64,000 nucleotides of DNA from Stereum hirsutum FP-91666 SS1 (lineage: Eukaryota; Basidiomycota; Agaricomycetes; Russulales; Stereaceae), in the NCBI RefSeq assembly GCF_000264905.1, contig NW_006763133.1, forward strand, positions 1,453,082 to 1,517,081. Reading direction: 5' to 3'. Below the pieces are notes generated by a model. That model had not been told where the DNA came from. It ran no database searches and worked only from the letters and a program-made list of their open reading frames with translations. The position numbers and the translations under genes are program-made. The stretch's first letter is position 1, and each line of letters opens with the position of its first letter. This document shows positions 23,940 to 36,455 of the stretch, one piece after another.

Positions 23940-25157
23940 ATGGCTGAGACCCAAGTCCCTACTTTCAAGCTCGTCCTCGGTCAGCTGTTTTACGTTTTAT
24001 AACTCTAGGACACCGACTAACTCTCGCACAACAATTTTCTCTGTTTGATCGATGACGTTCTTTCATCCTTCTGTGCAAATCTGACCTTCACTGCTGGTTG
24101 TCCATCGGGTGGCGTCCTCAACACCTACAGTTGGTGATGGAGGAACTGGAAAGACAACCTTCGTCAAGGTACGTCGCGAACGCGTTCGCTCGCCCGCTGA
24201 TCCCGTCCTGATCATCGCGCATCTCCACTTCCTGTAGCGCCACTTGACCGGTGAATTCGAGAAAAAGTACATCGGTATGTGCATCTTACTCTAGACGATA
24301 ATAACTCAGCGCATTGCGTCCTGCGATGGCTCTTATTGTCTTCACACTCTTTTGGCTCGGGTTTTCGAACATCACTCACGCGATCACCGCCCTGCTTCAT
24401 CAGCCACTCTCGGTGTCGAGGTCCACCCCCTCTCCTTCTCCACCAACTTCGGTACGATCTGCTTCAACGTCTGGGATACCGCCGGACAGGAGAAGTTTGG
24501 TGGTCTCCGTGATGGCTACTACATCCAGGGCCAATGCGGTATCATCATGTTCGATGTCACCTCCCGTATCACCTACAAGAACGTGCCCAACTGGCATCGC
24601 GACCTCGAGCGTGTCTGCGAGAACATCCCCATTGTCCTGTGTGGAAACAAGGTCGATGTTAAGGTGCATTTGTCATTCGTTATATATTCGGATAAATGTG
24701 GCGTGTCATTGATCTATGTTTACTGTTTTCGTTGGTGGCGATATGATGATGGCGATGATATACAGGAGCGGAAAGTGAAGACTGCCCACGTCACCTTCCA
24801 CCGAAAGAAGAGCATCCAGTACTTCGAGATCTCGGCGAAGTCCAACTACAACTTCGAGAAGCCCTTCCTTTGGCTCGCAAGGAAGCTCGTTGGGTATGTA
24901 TCTCTGAGCATCATACGAGTGGTGAACTGTCGTGCTCATGTGTAAAATTCTTTTCAGAAACCCCACTCTCGACTTCGTCGCTGCTCCCGCCCTTGCCCCT
25001 GCCGAGGTCCAGGTTGACCCTGCGTTGATGGCCAAGTACAGCGAGGAGCTGGCTCAGGTAAGACCATAACCAATCCATCACTCGCGGATAGACGCTAATA
25101 ACAAACCTTTCGCAGGCCGAGGCCGTCCCTCTCCCCGAGGAAGATGACGACTTGTAA
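23940..25157 (+). CDS. GSP1: GTP-binding nuclear protein Ran
   Basis: Seven exons: 23940-23979, 24131-24168, 24238-24274, 24404-24663, 24766-24893, 24958-25057 and 25116-25157. The product has the full set of Ran motifs. P-loop [14 protein letters not shown] is followed by switch I ([17 protein letters not shown]), switch II ([20 protein letters not shown]), the base-specificity motif GNKVDVKERKVK, and [19 protein letters not shown]. The C-terminal acidic tail is EEDDDL. Ran carries cargo direction in nuclear import and export and helps assemble the spindle and nuclear envelope. It cycles between GDP and GTP through RCC1 and RanGAP. Length and sequence are nearly invariant in eukaryotes, so identification is certain. 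The six introns are short, and the first splits codon 14. Confidence 0.98.
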
Positions 25158-25607
25158 ACTTGCTCCGAATCCCACACCCTTTTCTCGCTTTTCTTCCAAC
25201 TGTTCCAACATATCATGTGACGAAGTAGTACCCCCACCCGTGTTTCCAATATACAGCGAACGAGCATTCCGGTCTGATGTCGATGGATTATCTTCTCGTA
25301 CGCTTGTTGTTTTGATATAAATGTCAAAGGATCGCATTTTCTGCTATCGTTGTGACGCGGTAGTGTAAGACTGGTGTTCGTGTGTCTCCTGAGATAACGC
25401 AGTACAGCAGGTATTCCTAGTGCGCATTGCCGTTGAAGGCGAAAGAAAAATATGTAAAAGGACAAGGCGGTGTGGCCATCATATCGGGTGGCGTGAGGTA
25501 GCGCGGAGGAAAACGCGTCAAAAACGCGTCGGAATCGAACCTTCTTGAGTTTGCATGTTCATGCCGGCTTGCCCAAGTGCAGCTCAATAATTTGTTGGCC
25601 TCGTCTC
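25158..25607. other. Ran 3' UTR and BCS1 promoter region
   Basis: No gene is seen. Two ACGCGT hexamers, about 12 bp apart, lie near 25517-25530, some 80 bp before the BCS1 start. In yeast this hexamer is the MluI cell-cycle box bound by MBF; whether it works here is unknown. Confidence 0.35.
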
Positions 25608-27425
25608 ATGTCCTCCGACTTGCCATCCCTTCCAGCGTCCACGCTACCTAGCCCTGATGCGGTATTAGAATCAGCGACTAGCGTCGCAGCCCAATCAACC
25701 GCTGCGCCGTCTGCCAGCGGCTCTGGGGCCACATCCCTACTTACCTCAATTCTCGGAGACAAGTGAGCATTCCCTCTACGTATATGTACGCTTGATGAGA
25801 ACCGAAAGCAAACTGCAAAGTGAAAATATAGTGTGTACTTTCAAGCTGGCTTCGGCCTTATGGTGCGTCTTCGATCTGTTCTCCTTTCGCCACACTTCAG
25901 CAACTGACCATGTCGAAACTTTATTCTATGGTTGTGTGCTCCCTGCATTTTCTTCGTCATTCAACTGCTGAGTAGGGTGTAGGCGTAGGCCTCACTGCCC
26001 TTCGCAAAGGCATCATCGTTTCCGAAGTAGCCCTCCGCCGAAGACTCCTCGTTTCCCTCGAAATCAACAACCGCGACAAGGCCTACGAATGGTTCTTGAC
26101 ATGGCTAGCGCATCATAGTCGAGAACAAAACGCAACTCGCTACGGAGGATGGACTAAGAGTCATCAGTTAAGTCTGGAGACCGCGGTGGAGCAGAGAAAG
26201 AATGGGAGTTCGTCGGTCGCGTTTAGACTTGTAGCAGGTCCCGGGTTGCATTGGGTGAAATACGGGGGTGCGTGGATGCAGGTAAGTTTTGGGTTTATCG
26301 ACACTTTTCGAACGGCTGTTGATTTTATTGCACTATGCGTTGTAGGTAAAACGTGAACGCGAGACTCGCGCGACACAACTTATGTCTGGAATACCTTGGG
26401 AGACCGTCACTCTCACCACCCTCTCCCGCGACCGGCCACTCATCCCAACACTGCTTTCGGAAGCACGAGACCTCGCTATGAAAGGTCAAGAGGGCAAACT
26501 TGTCATTCATACCGCTTGGGGTATCGAGTGGAGGCCCTTTGGTTTGCCACGGAGGAAACGGCCGCTGAAGAGTGTCGTCCTTGACCAAGGAGTGGGAGAG
26601 AAGGTCGAGGAGGATGTAAGGGCGTTTCTAGGGAGGAGAGAATGGTACGCTGACCGTGGTACGTCTGTCTTCCAAGTGTTCAGGCCTGAAAAATGTAGAT
26701 TCTTAAATCTTTCGGTGCAGGCATACCATACCGGAGAGGCTACTTACTTCACGGACCACCCGGCTCTGGAAAGTCGTCCTTCATCCAAGCACTCGCTGGC
26801 TCCATTAATTACGATATTTGTCTCCTTAATCTCTCCGAACGCGGTCTTACGGACGACAAACTCAACCACCTCATGTCTAACGCGCCCGAAAGGAGCTTTA
26901 TCCTGATAGAAGATGTCGACGCCGCATTTAACAAACGCGTACAAACCAGCGAGGATGGGTAGGTGGCACTGCTGTCTCCATCATAGTCTGCGACTGAATG
27001 AGTGCATGGGTTCTAGCTATCAATCATCTGTCACATTCTCCGGCTTCCTCAACGCCCTCGACGGCGTGGCCTCGGGCGAAGAACGCGTCATTTTCCTAAC
27101 CACAAACCACCTCGAACGACTAGACCCCGCTCTGATCCGGCCTGGTCGCGTCGACCTCGCCGCCCTCATCGACGACGCAACTGCTTTACAAGCAAGGAAA
27201 CTCTTCACTCAGTTTTACGGAGCCTCCGGGCAAACGTGGCAACCGGCAGAGAAAGAGGCTCAGGAGGCGGAGATAGAGAGCTTGGGTGCAGAGTTGGAGA
27301 AGATTGTGAAGGAGGAGATGGGTAAGGGGAGGAGGGTGAGCATGGCAGCGTTGCAGGGGTTGTTCATCAGGAATGGAGCGAAGGAAAGCGTCGAACAGAT
27401 GAGGGAGCTGTTTGTGGCGCGGTAA
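25608..27425 (+). CDS. BCS1: Mitochondrial AAA-ATPase chaperone BCS1
   Basis: Multi-exon gene from ATG 25608. The N-terminal BCS1 domain follows a short hydrophobic stretch ([22 protein letters not shown]), which in BCS1 proteins is the single membrane anchor with internal targeting signal. The BCS1_N part includes [20 protein letters not shown] and [16 protein letters not shown]. The AAA domain has Walker A ([14 protein letters not shown]), Walker B ([12 protein letters not shown]), sensor and Arg-finger regions ([32 protein letters not shown]), and [11 protein letters not shown]1 sits in the inner mitochondrial membrane and inserts the folded Rieske Fe-S protein into complex III. The C terminus is helical and charged. 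All key ATPase residues are present. Convergent with BUD23 (stop codons 128 bp apart). Confidence 0.93.
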
Positions 27426-27552
27426 CAGAACTTCGTAATCTGGACACATCGACCATCTGAACAGTTATTCGGGGGCAAATCTAATAAAGCAACATGCTTC
27501 TGGAGGAGACGATACAATATGCAGCAGGATACAATGAATGAGACGGCAAGGA

Positions 27553-28746
27553 TCAGAAAACAGCCTTCCGTTTCCGACCGGTGTATTTTGAGTCCTTTGG
27601 GACATCGTCTTTTCCTCGTCTCCGGTAAAGCTACAACAATCGAGTTAGCAAAGGATATCAACCGTTAGGAAAAGCAACATAAGATCGTACCTCTTTCTTT
27701 TTCAAGATCCAATCCTTATCAATAACCTTCTTACCCTTCTTTCCGCTCCTCTCTCTCCTCTGCTCCCTCTGTCTCCTCTTCTCAAACTTCGCCTTCCCAT
27801 CCTGTGCAAACCCGTCCTCGTCCATCTCCTCCTCGCCCTCTCCTTGCAGTCCCTTCGGTACCTGTGCCGGCCCACCTCCGCCCACGAACAGACACAAAAA
27901 CACCTTCCTCGCCTTTTTGGAATTAGGATAATCGACGACAATACCTCCTCCGAATCCAGCCTTCTGGGCTATGGAAGTGATGAGTTGTATCTGGTCGTCT
28001 GATGTGGGGTAGAATTGAAGGACGGCGCGGGAGGGGTTGCGGAGGGCTGAATGGAGGGTCGTGAAGAAGCGGGTGAGGCGATGCGGTGGTGATGATGTTG
28101 GATGGGATGTCTCTGCGTTCAGAAGCCATTGAATGACGGAGATGCTGTTGTGCGTGGAAGATGACAAGGTTGTGAGACAAGGAGCGTGAGTTTTCAATGT
28201 GGCGGGGTAGACTGACCTGATGGCACCGTCAAAGCTTCCCGGTCTGAAGCCGAAGCCCTGACCTATGTCTTGTAGGAAGAGATCGCCCTCTACTTCTCTC
28301 TCTAGTGCCACCTCTTTGATCAACGAAACACAGTGATCAGCGTTTGAAACCGTAGGGGGTCGTTTGCTGCTGAACATACCGAGCATGCTAGGCGCAATAT
28401 CCACACCGGCCCATATATGACCCTCTTCATCCAAGATCTCACCAGAAAGACCGGATCCACATCCTATATCAAGTAGAAAAGCTGGTTCGTCCGGTGGAAG
28501 ATTCAGGAGCTCAAGAGCACGATAGGTCATTGATGCCTGGATCATCTGAATACGAGTGCTGCACAAGTATACGATGTCAACAATATGCACCACGAAAGCA
28601 ATCATATACTGACTTATTGGTGTACTTCTTCGCTTCTGTGTCACCATAATACTGCTCAGATACTGCGTTGAATGAGAGGTGTGAAGGATGAAGGCGGGGA
28701 AAGAGCATACCATTTCAGGTGGGGCGATAAGTTCTGGTCGTGACAT
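27553..28746 (-). CDS. BUD23: 18S rRNA (guanine-N7) methyltransferase BUD23
   Basis: Minus-strand gene with several short introns, starting MSRPELIAPPEM at 28746. SAM-binding motif I is LLDIGCGSGLSGEIL, followed by WAGVDIAPSML. Later motifs include FRPGSFDGAI, SVIQWLLNAE and AVLQFYPTSDDQIQLI. The Bud23 C-terminal domain carries GGIVVDYPNSKKARKVFLCL and a very basic tail (KKGKKVIDKDWILKKKE, then YTGRKRKAVF), needed for pre-ribosome and Trm112 interactions in yeast. The enzyme methylates one guanine of 18S rRNA during 40S subunit maturation in the nucleus. Length and motif order are normal. Head-to-head with BET3, start codons 234 bp apart. The last exon holds the conserved YTGRKRK ending, which fixes the stop. 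Confidence 0.93.
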
Positions 28747-28980
28747 GTTGTAAGTGCGACAGAGGTGCCTGCTGGATGTGGCTTTTGTTGTGGATATCAG
28801 ACGGGTCTTGTGGAAGTAGAAAGGTTCAGATTGAGGTGTGGACGTTCAGGAGGACGGCTCAAAAAGTTTGGGTGGCGAGAAATGCGTGACAAGCAGTAAG
28901 TAGTTGTGACATGATGTGACTGCTATGAGATCGACCGGGTGTGGCCTGAACTTGGTAGGGTACCGGACGGACTATCAGCC
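28747..28980. promoter_or_regulatory. Shared divergent promoter region, BUD23 / BET3
   Basis: Only 234 bp separate the start codons of BUD23 (minus) and BET3 (plus), so both must be transcribed from this segment. No clear TATA box or repeated site was seen. Confidence 0.5.
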
Positions 28981-29856
<876 letters not shown>

Positions 29857-30005
29857 ATTTCGAAGCGTGTTGTAGGATGGTTTTCTTGTACTTTTATATA
29901 CATCCCACACGAGGATTTCTGCGCGCCCACCAAAAGACCATGAGTCTCGAGATGTAAATTAGGGCCACACCACCTGGGTAAATGTAAGGTAGCACACGGC
30001 AACGC

Positions 30006-30594
30006 TCAACGAGCACGCTCAATCTTGTTGAGCTTCTTCGCCGTCCGTGCATTGTTCTGTGTGTTCTGTCCTCTAACCGGGTAGCCCATAGCGTGCCTCT
30101 TCCCGACATAACTCCCGATCATCCTCTGATGAGCAATGTTCTCCCTCATCTCCCTCTTCAGCTCTGCCTCAATCTTCAGGTTCCTCAACTGATCCCCTCC
30201 ACCACGAGGTTGATACTTGACTGGTGGTGCAGCTCCTGGTGGTGGACGCAGCGCTTCTACGGCCGGAAGCTGCTCGAAAGGTGTTGACGGGGGAGCGGGT
30301 TTGAAGGAGAGCGACGCGACTGGTGGACGGACGGTGGCGTAGGCAGTTTGTGGTGATGAGAGGAAGGATGCGAGCGCGGTGGTTTGGTTGGGTGTTAGTT
30401 GAGAAACTCTGCACCTATCGTGGATGCCGAGTCGGGCGCAGATGCGCTGCGAGGTTTTGTGGCCTATGCCATAGAATTTCGTGAACGCGATCTGGGAAAT
30501 ATTGCGTAAGTTCCAAAGAAAATTCGGCGTAAACAATGGACAATACCCTTGCATATGCCGTGTCCAGCAATTGCACGCCCAGGATATGCACCAT
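30006..30594 (-). CDS. SWS2: Mitochondrial small-subunit ribosomal protein bS13m (uS13m)
   Basis: Two exons, 30594-30547 and 30491-30006, with a short intron between. The join reads MVHILGVQLLDTAYAR then IAFTKFYGIGHKTSQRICAR, the classic S13 start with the helix-two-turn-helix region. It ends with IAHQRMIGSYVGKRHAMGYP and VRGQNTQNNARTAKKLN, the conserved basic S13 tail that contacts rRNA and tRNA near the decoding head. An internal low-complexity Pro-rich section (about 30200-30330) lengthens the protein relative to bacterial S13, as is common in mitochondrial forms. There is no separate N-terminal presequence; S13 proteins of yeast mitochondria start the same way. The conserved MVHILG start decides the exon 1 choice. 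Divergent from FAM50. Confidence 0.9.
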
Positions 30595-30800
30595 CCTCTC
30601 CTCCTCGATGGTCTGTTAGAACTGGAAGCTGGCCCTTCGTCGCCACTTTCGCGACAATGTCAATTCAAACTCCGACCCGATCCGCCTTCTCGGCCATCTG
30701 TCCAATGCTCTGGCACTCGTCCTCCTCGCGCTCATCACACTCTCACTGGCACTGTTCTACGTCTCCGCTTTGACCATAAATCATCTGACTGTGCTATATA
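30595..30800. promoter_or_regulatory. Shared divergent promoter region, bS13m / FAM50
   Basis: A 206-bp gap separates two divergent start codons. TATATAA immediately precedes the FAM50 ATG at 30801 but is too close to be a normal TATA box. No other element was identified. Confidence 0.4.
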
Positions 30801-32219
30801 ATGGCTAGTAACCACGCTGAAGGCCGTCGCGAGGACGCGCTCACCAAGCAGCGCGCCCAAGCTCGCGAGGAGTTCGAACGGGCGAAGCAACAGCTCATAC
30901 ACGAGACCGAGAAATCTCGTCCTTCTTCCAACCGTTTCGTAGGCCAACATGACTCTATGGCAGAAGCTCTTCAGAAGAGTACGGTTGGTTTGGTCAAGCT
31001 CGAGGACTTCCAGAAAAGAAGGGCAGAGCTTGAGGAAGCAAAGGCTCGGGAGGCGGCAAGGACGGACGAGCTCAAGTAAGTGTTTGTTTGTTTTGCATAT
31101 TGGTGACCGGCTTTCTTTGTTGGAGATTTGTGGTGCCATTCCACCTCGGTTTCATCTTTCCAGAACTTTCCCGGTCCGGATGGCTTACTCGACGTGGAGA
31201 ATTTGTTTAGGGATGAGCAGAAGAAGGTGAAGAAGCGGAAGAAGGCCGCGAAAGCTACCCTCTCTTTCGCTCTCGACGACGAGGAAGAAGCTCCCGCTCC
31301 ATCGAAAAAGGCCAAGGCTGAGGCTGATTCCTCCGTAACTCCTGCACCCGCAGACGGAGACGAGGACCAACCTGCCAAACGCACGAAGTTCAAGAAGAAT
31401 CCGACTGTCGATACCTCATTCCTTCCTGACCGTGATCGCGAGGAGGCAGATAGAAGAGAGAGAGAAGCTTTGAGGAAGGAGTGGCTGAAGAGGCAGGAGG
31501 AGATGAAGCAGGAGGAAATTGAGGTTGTCTACTCGTACTGGGATGGAAGTGGTCACCGAAAGAGTGTCATAGTGAGTCCCTTGTATTCTCCACTAGCGCT
31601 CCACGGGGACCAGTGGCTGATGGTAATGTTTGGACGTGGACACCGGCGCTCATCCTGCCTTCGCCTATATTCGTGGGCGGATGATTAGTGCCGGAAAGGT
31701 GACGATATCAGCACGTTCTTAGAGAAGTGTAGGCAACAGTTCCCGGAACTGCGAAATATCAGTGTCGACAACCTCATGTACATCAAGGTCAGTACCCAAA
31801 ATATCATCGTGTGTCTTCGTACTGATCATTTACCTGGCATTGCAGGAAGATCTCATCATCCCAGGCGTGAGCATTCTCTTACTATCGTTCGCGGTATTCA
31901 TCTAACATTCGTTGCAGCACTACACGTTCTATGACTTCATCATCAACAAGGCTCGCGGAAAGTCTGGCCCGCTCTTCAACTTCGATGTGCACGACGACGT
32001 TCGTCTACTCGCTGATGCAACGAAAGAGAAAGACGAGTCGCACGCGGGTAAAGTCGTCGAGCGAAGTTGGTATCAGAGGAACAAGCATATCTTCCCGGCT
32101 TCTCGATGGGAGGTAAGCTCTCGAGACTTTTTTTTTGCTCTATACGACCTCTACTGATAGCTCCCTTATCGCAGGTGTTCGACCCAGAGAAGAATTACGG
32201 AAAGTACACGATCGCTTAA
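30801..32219 (+). CDS. FAM50/XAP5 family nuclear protein
   Basis: Multi-exon gene starting [20 protein letters not shown]. The N-terminal half is a highly charged helical region, with [20 protein letters not shown] and [20 protein letters not shown], the latter also a probable nuclear localisation signal. The C-terminal XAP5 domain is well conserved: [76 protein letters not shown] and [20 protein letters not shown], ending [16 protein letters not shown]50/XAP5 proteins are conserved from plants to humans, are nuclear, and associate with spliceosomal components in animals and with transcription in fission yeast (Xap5). Introns are short, and one exon (about 31853-31863) is very small. The gene is intact. 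Confidence 0.92.
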
Positions 32220-32430
32220 TGTAGTCTATTTACTACGTAGCCATGTACGGCCGCTTGAGTTTGTCGTTATCGAGTATTTTGCTGTTACAGTGCATATGGC
32301 TCTGTTGAACCCTGATCAAGCTACCAGAGATGTGCTAGAATCGTTCCAACGACATCGACTGCATGGTCTAGCCTCAACCATCAAGTCTAGCTTCCATTCA
32401 CGCGGGAAAAAGCTGACGAACTGCGAATAT

Positions 32431-32503
32431 TGCCATGAGCCTGGATTGAACAGGCGACCTCCAGAACTTCAGTCTGTTGCTCTCCCAGCTGAGCTATCAC
32501 GGC
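32431..32503 (-). tRNA. tRNA-Phe (anticodon GAA)
   Basis: Minus-strand cloverleaf. Acceptor GCCGTGA pairs with TCATGGC. The D arm carries the A-box TAGCTCAGCTGGGAGAGC. The anticodon stem-loop is ACAGA-CTGAAGT-TCTGG with anticodon GAA. The T arm is GCCTG-TTCAATC-CAGGC, containing the B box. There is a single A discriminator. No intron. A run of five T in the minus strand (plus 32407-32411) about 20 nt downstream fits a Pol III terminator. Confidence 0.93.
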
Positions 32504-32696
32504 CTTACTGCCACTCTCAATGAGCCATCATGATTGCCGTAGGTCCAGTACATCAGAAAATTATGCCATTGCTAGCCATTGACAGCGTGCAACAATTCAG
32601 ACTTGAGTGTCTTCCAGGGTATAGTACTAAAAAAGTGTCAGACCGGTTGCCCAGTGAGAGGCCTGCTCGAGAAAGGCTGTGATGCCGGCCATAAAA

Positions 32697-34086
32697 CTAA
32701 TCAGCCTGTCTCTGCAAAGCGTCTCTTATAACCCTCTCCGAAGTCTCCCAGAGCGTCTTCGCAAGGACCGGATCCCTTGCCTCCTTCGTTACCTTGGTCA
32801 CCTTACCGTACGGCATCAGGAACGCACCCTTATACTTCTCCTTCGCAGCGGCCACCTCCGCAGACGTGGCGGCAAAGAGCGACGTGAATGCGCCGTACGA
32901 GGGACTGACGGCGAAGGGGGAAACGAGAAACAAGAACCAGGTAGGCATACCGTTATTAAGACCCTCTAGATCAAATGACGGACGAAGTCGATGTTAAGTT
33001 ACAAGGCTTATGGTCACACGACGGACGTACCTGTGCTGACGGCACCGGGATGGATTACGATGACGGTTATTGGTATTCCTTCAGCATCGAGCCTACGCTG
33101 TAGTTCTCCCACCCACAGTATGTTCTGAAGCTTCGTCGTCCCTGTTCGACGGAGCGCAGTGAGAATGAATATAGGCTGGTGAACACACGAACGATGTGAG
33201 CTAAGCGTACCGTATCTCCAGAGCTTCGTGAAGAATGTATTTTCACTTCCGGGTTTGCCTTGAGCGGAGTTGAGGGCTTCCAGACTCGAGAAGTCCGTCG
33301 TCCCTGCTCGGCTGTACGCATCCGAACTGACCTGAGGAGGCCAAAAGAAGCGCATCAACAATAGATGTAAATGTAGTGTTTGGATCAAGGACTCACTGCT
33401 ACGATGCGAGTGTCAGCTCCAGGTAATTGGGAAGTCGCTTTCATGAGAGGCAGCACAGTCTCTGTGAGAATGAAGTGGCCGAGATGGCTGTAAATCATGG
33501 CTCAGGATTAGCAAGAAAAGCATCTAGAAGCACTGAGATGCGTACTTAACAGCTACAGCCTTTTCGATGCCATCTTCAGATAATTCATAGTCCTTGATAG
33601 TCCATGCAGCGTTATTGACTAACGAGTTTCAACAATGTGCGTGAGTAGTGTTCTGGACTGCAACTGACTCGCCTCGCATGACAGAGAAATGAATACTGAC
33701 CGAGAATATCCAATCGTGTCTCTTTCGACAACAGCTCCTCCCCAGCCTTCTTCGCAAGTTTCATGACCGACAAATCAAGCGGCAACCATACGAGTCTATC
33801 CTCCAGATCGAGTCCAGGAGCAGCTTTGCACATCCTGGCGATGGCATCTTTAGCTCTTGATTCCGACCTGCAACCAAGGTAGACCTTCGCTCCTCGTTTT
33901 GCTAGTTGCAGCGCAGTCTCGAAGCCTATTCCAGAGCTATTTCATCCAAAAAAATCATGTGAGGGACCGTAGAGAGTATATGGGTAATGATACGTACTTT
34001 GCTCCAGTCACTAGTGCGACTTTTCCTGTAAGGTCGGGAATATCGTGAGAGGGATCGTACTTTGGTTTAGAGAACAAGAAGCCCAT
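32697..34086 (-). CDS. Short-chain dehydrogenase/reductase, paralogue 1 (SDR1)
   Basis: Multi-exon minus-strand gene, start MGFLFSKPKYDPSHDIPDLT. It is a classical Rossmann-fold SDR related to the retinol-dehydrogenase/WWOX-like group. The cofactor motif TGANSGIGFETALQLA is built across an intron. KVYLGCRSESRAKDAI suggests an NADP-type binding loop. NNAAW replaces the usual NNAG. IVAVSSDAYSRAG holds the catalytic Ser region, and YGTTK (spliced Y-G / TTK) is the catalytic YxxxK. HPGAVST follows, and the C-terminal part has LFAATSAEVAAAKEKYKGAF. All catalytic residues are present. The substrate is unknown. It is the first of four related genes in the same orientation (others start at 42616, about 45622 and 47632). 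It shares more than the coding part with SDR2, as the flanks are also duplicated. Confidence 0.87.
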
Positions 34087-36455
34087 GTTTGCGAGGAAGT
34101 ATGAGGTGCAAGAGAGATATGTATTCACACTCTGGCACGACCTTGAGAATAAATACTCCTGGGATGGCGACGTGTACGTCTTGATGCCGCTTCACGTCCT
34201 AGCCCAGCTCCCAGATAGTTCAATCATTTGTCCATTTGCCCAGTCGCTGACATACCTTGCCATTTTTCGCTGCGTCGAAGAGGGATTGTATTAGAGGAAT
34301 AGAGACGCGCGTTCAAGGTACCGCGCCTTGCCGAGCCGCGATGGCGAGCGCTGACTGAGCTACACGTCGCCAGGCCTTGTCCCATCATATCGGTGGCCTT
34401 CGATGGACAACCATGGATTACTCCTAGCGCAAAAACTAGGATAGACCATTGTTACCACCGATAATCCAGAGGTCCGGGAAAGCTGTTGGTGCGGCAGGTA
34501 TCGGTAATCAGAAGCAAGAAACAATGGAACCACCAGAAAAGGTCCATGTCATCGTGTGTCCTCTGCAAGCGCTAACTCAAGCAGCAGGCAGTGTTTTCAT
34601 GCATATATTGCCCGTAAATTCCACCATGGGGGAGGAAGAGATTCATATAGAGGATTTAGATAGCAAAACATCAAGTTTGAGCTCCAAAAAGAATGAGGGG
34701 CAGGTGGGTAGCACATCACGGATTCCCGCCGACGCTTACAATCAATTGTACCAAGTAAATGGCGGTGCAAGGTGGCCGCGGGTTAGCTGCAGTTATATCG
34801 CCCTTGAAAACACTTATTTACGCTGAACCAGGTTGTTAGAGCTTAGAAAGCTACGGAATGTTGGATTGGCTTGGGAACAGCCCCATTTCTAGACCCGCCG
34901 AATTCGGCCGGGGTCGATGCGTCACCAAAGAAGGCGCAGTTTGGGACTCAGCGTGGGACTTGCCAGCGCACTCACTATTTTTGAGCTGAATCCTTTCGAG
35001 TTGTACCGCCATCGTCTGCTGGTCCCCCAAGCTTTCGCTAGTCCCCCTTTCGTCGTCAACGTCAGCCTTTATTCGACGCTCCCCAACGCCTTCTCTTTCG
35101 CGTCGCGCTATATGATGCCGTTGGATTGTCTGCGAGACGAGCGCGTGTCGACGCGAAGGTGGTAGATATAGTCGGTGAGCGTCGTTTCGTTCGCTTCTCT
35201 CTTCGTACGACGTACACACCCTCGTCCCTTTCTACATCCCCTCCACACAAGACGAAGCAGACACTGTGCTTCGTCTTCGGAATAGGGGATGATATTATCA
35301 GTGTGCAGCGTGAACATTGTCGCACGCGACGCGTCGCGTATGCGGGCAAACACCTCAGACCTCAGGGCTCCATGAGATGTCCTCAACGCTCGCATCATCG
35401 TTGTTGTTCTCTCCGTCTTCTCCGTTTCTTTTACAGCACATCATCTTGTACATATCTACGCGTAGTCATATGCATCTTTGCCCCCAGTAATGTACGATAC
35501 TTNNNNNNNNNNNNNNNNNNNNNNNNNNNNNNNNNNNNNNNNNNNNNNNNNNNNNNNNNNNNNNNNNNNNNNNNNNNNNNNNNNNNNNNNNNNNNNNNNN
35601 NNNNNNNNNNNNNNNNNNNNNNNNNNNNNNNNNNNNNNNNNNNNNNNNNNNNNNNNNNNNNNNNNNNNNNNNNNNNNNNNNNNNNNNNNNNNNNNNNNNN
35701 NNNNNNNNNNNNNNNNNNNNNNNNNNNNNNNNNNNNNNNNNNNNNNNNNNNNNNNNNNNNNNNNNNNNNNNNNNNNNNNNNNNNNNNNNNNNNNNNNNNN
35801 NNNNNNNNNNNNNNNNNNNNNNNNNNNNNNNNNNNNNNNNNNNNNNNNNNNNNNNNNNNNNNNNNNNNNNNNNNNNNNNNNNNNNNNNNNNNNNNNNNNN
35901 NNNNNNNNNNNNNNNNNNNNNNNNNNNNNNNNNNNNNNNNNNNNNNNNNNATCTTGTACATATCTACGCGTAGTCATATGCAATCTTTGCCCCCAGTAAT
36001 GTACGATACTTTCTCATTTATCTATTTTGTTTCTTGCCCGACCTTGTGGGTCCTTCATGTCAGACACTTCTTGTACCTTGCTCTCTTTCCCCTGTATATA
36101 CATATGTAGTAATGTATCTCATCGTCACTCAGAATGTATGATGCCGCTGCAAACGGCTCTTTTGTCGCTCGACTACGTTGTGAAATGAATAACCGAAAGT
36201 ACAACCGAGCCGAAGAGATGGGCCCATGGACAGATTTCGAGGACCTGTAGTAACTTGGGCACCCTCGCTATAGGCCTTGCAATATGTGAATGAGCACAAT
36301 AACCCATTTTACTTGTTGTAGTAGTATTTCAGCAATTGGATCTCATATATGACCTTGCGAATGAAATATATGAGCTTGCAAGACTCGGCAGATTTCCGTG
36401 ATGGCCCATGCAGTGCGTTCTCAGAGTCCGGTGGCTGTGACTGGCATGCAGGGCG
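34087..36455. other. SDR1 upstream duplication flank and assembly gap region, no supported gene
   Basis: 34087-34571 is clearly similar to 42617-43043 upstream of SDR2, part of a segmental duplication. The plus-strand frame at 34449-34826 is not conserved in the other copy, so I do not call it a gene. At 34880-35500 and 36012-36130 the sequence is pyrimidine-rich, with a CACGCGACGCGTCGCG motif near 35324, but I recognise no protein. A 448-base run of N sits at 35503-35950. Confidence 0.4.
35443..36011. repeat. Assembly gap bounded by 60-bp direct repeats
   Basis: The 60 bases before the N run (35443-35502) and the 61 bases after it (35951-36011) are the same sequence apart from one inserted A. 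Either the gap spans a tandem repeat, or scaffolding left the two ends of one locus unmerged. Confidence 0.9.

Noticed and set aside
25531..25610. tRNA-like sequence on the minus strand before BCS1 (GGTTCGATTCC followed by a T run)
   Set aside because: The T-arm stem does not pair (two mismatches), and no matching acceptor stem or anticodon arm can be drawn.
30735..31139. 134-codon minus-strand frame over FAM50 exon 1
   Set aside because: It is the antisense shadow of the well-supported FAM50 exon.
35126..36109. Long open frames spanning 35126-36109 on both strands
   Set aside because: They are open only because the 448 unknown bases contain no stop codons.
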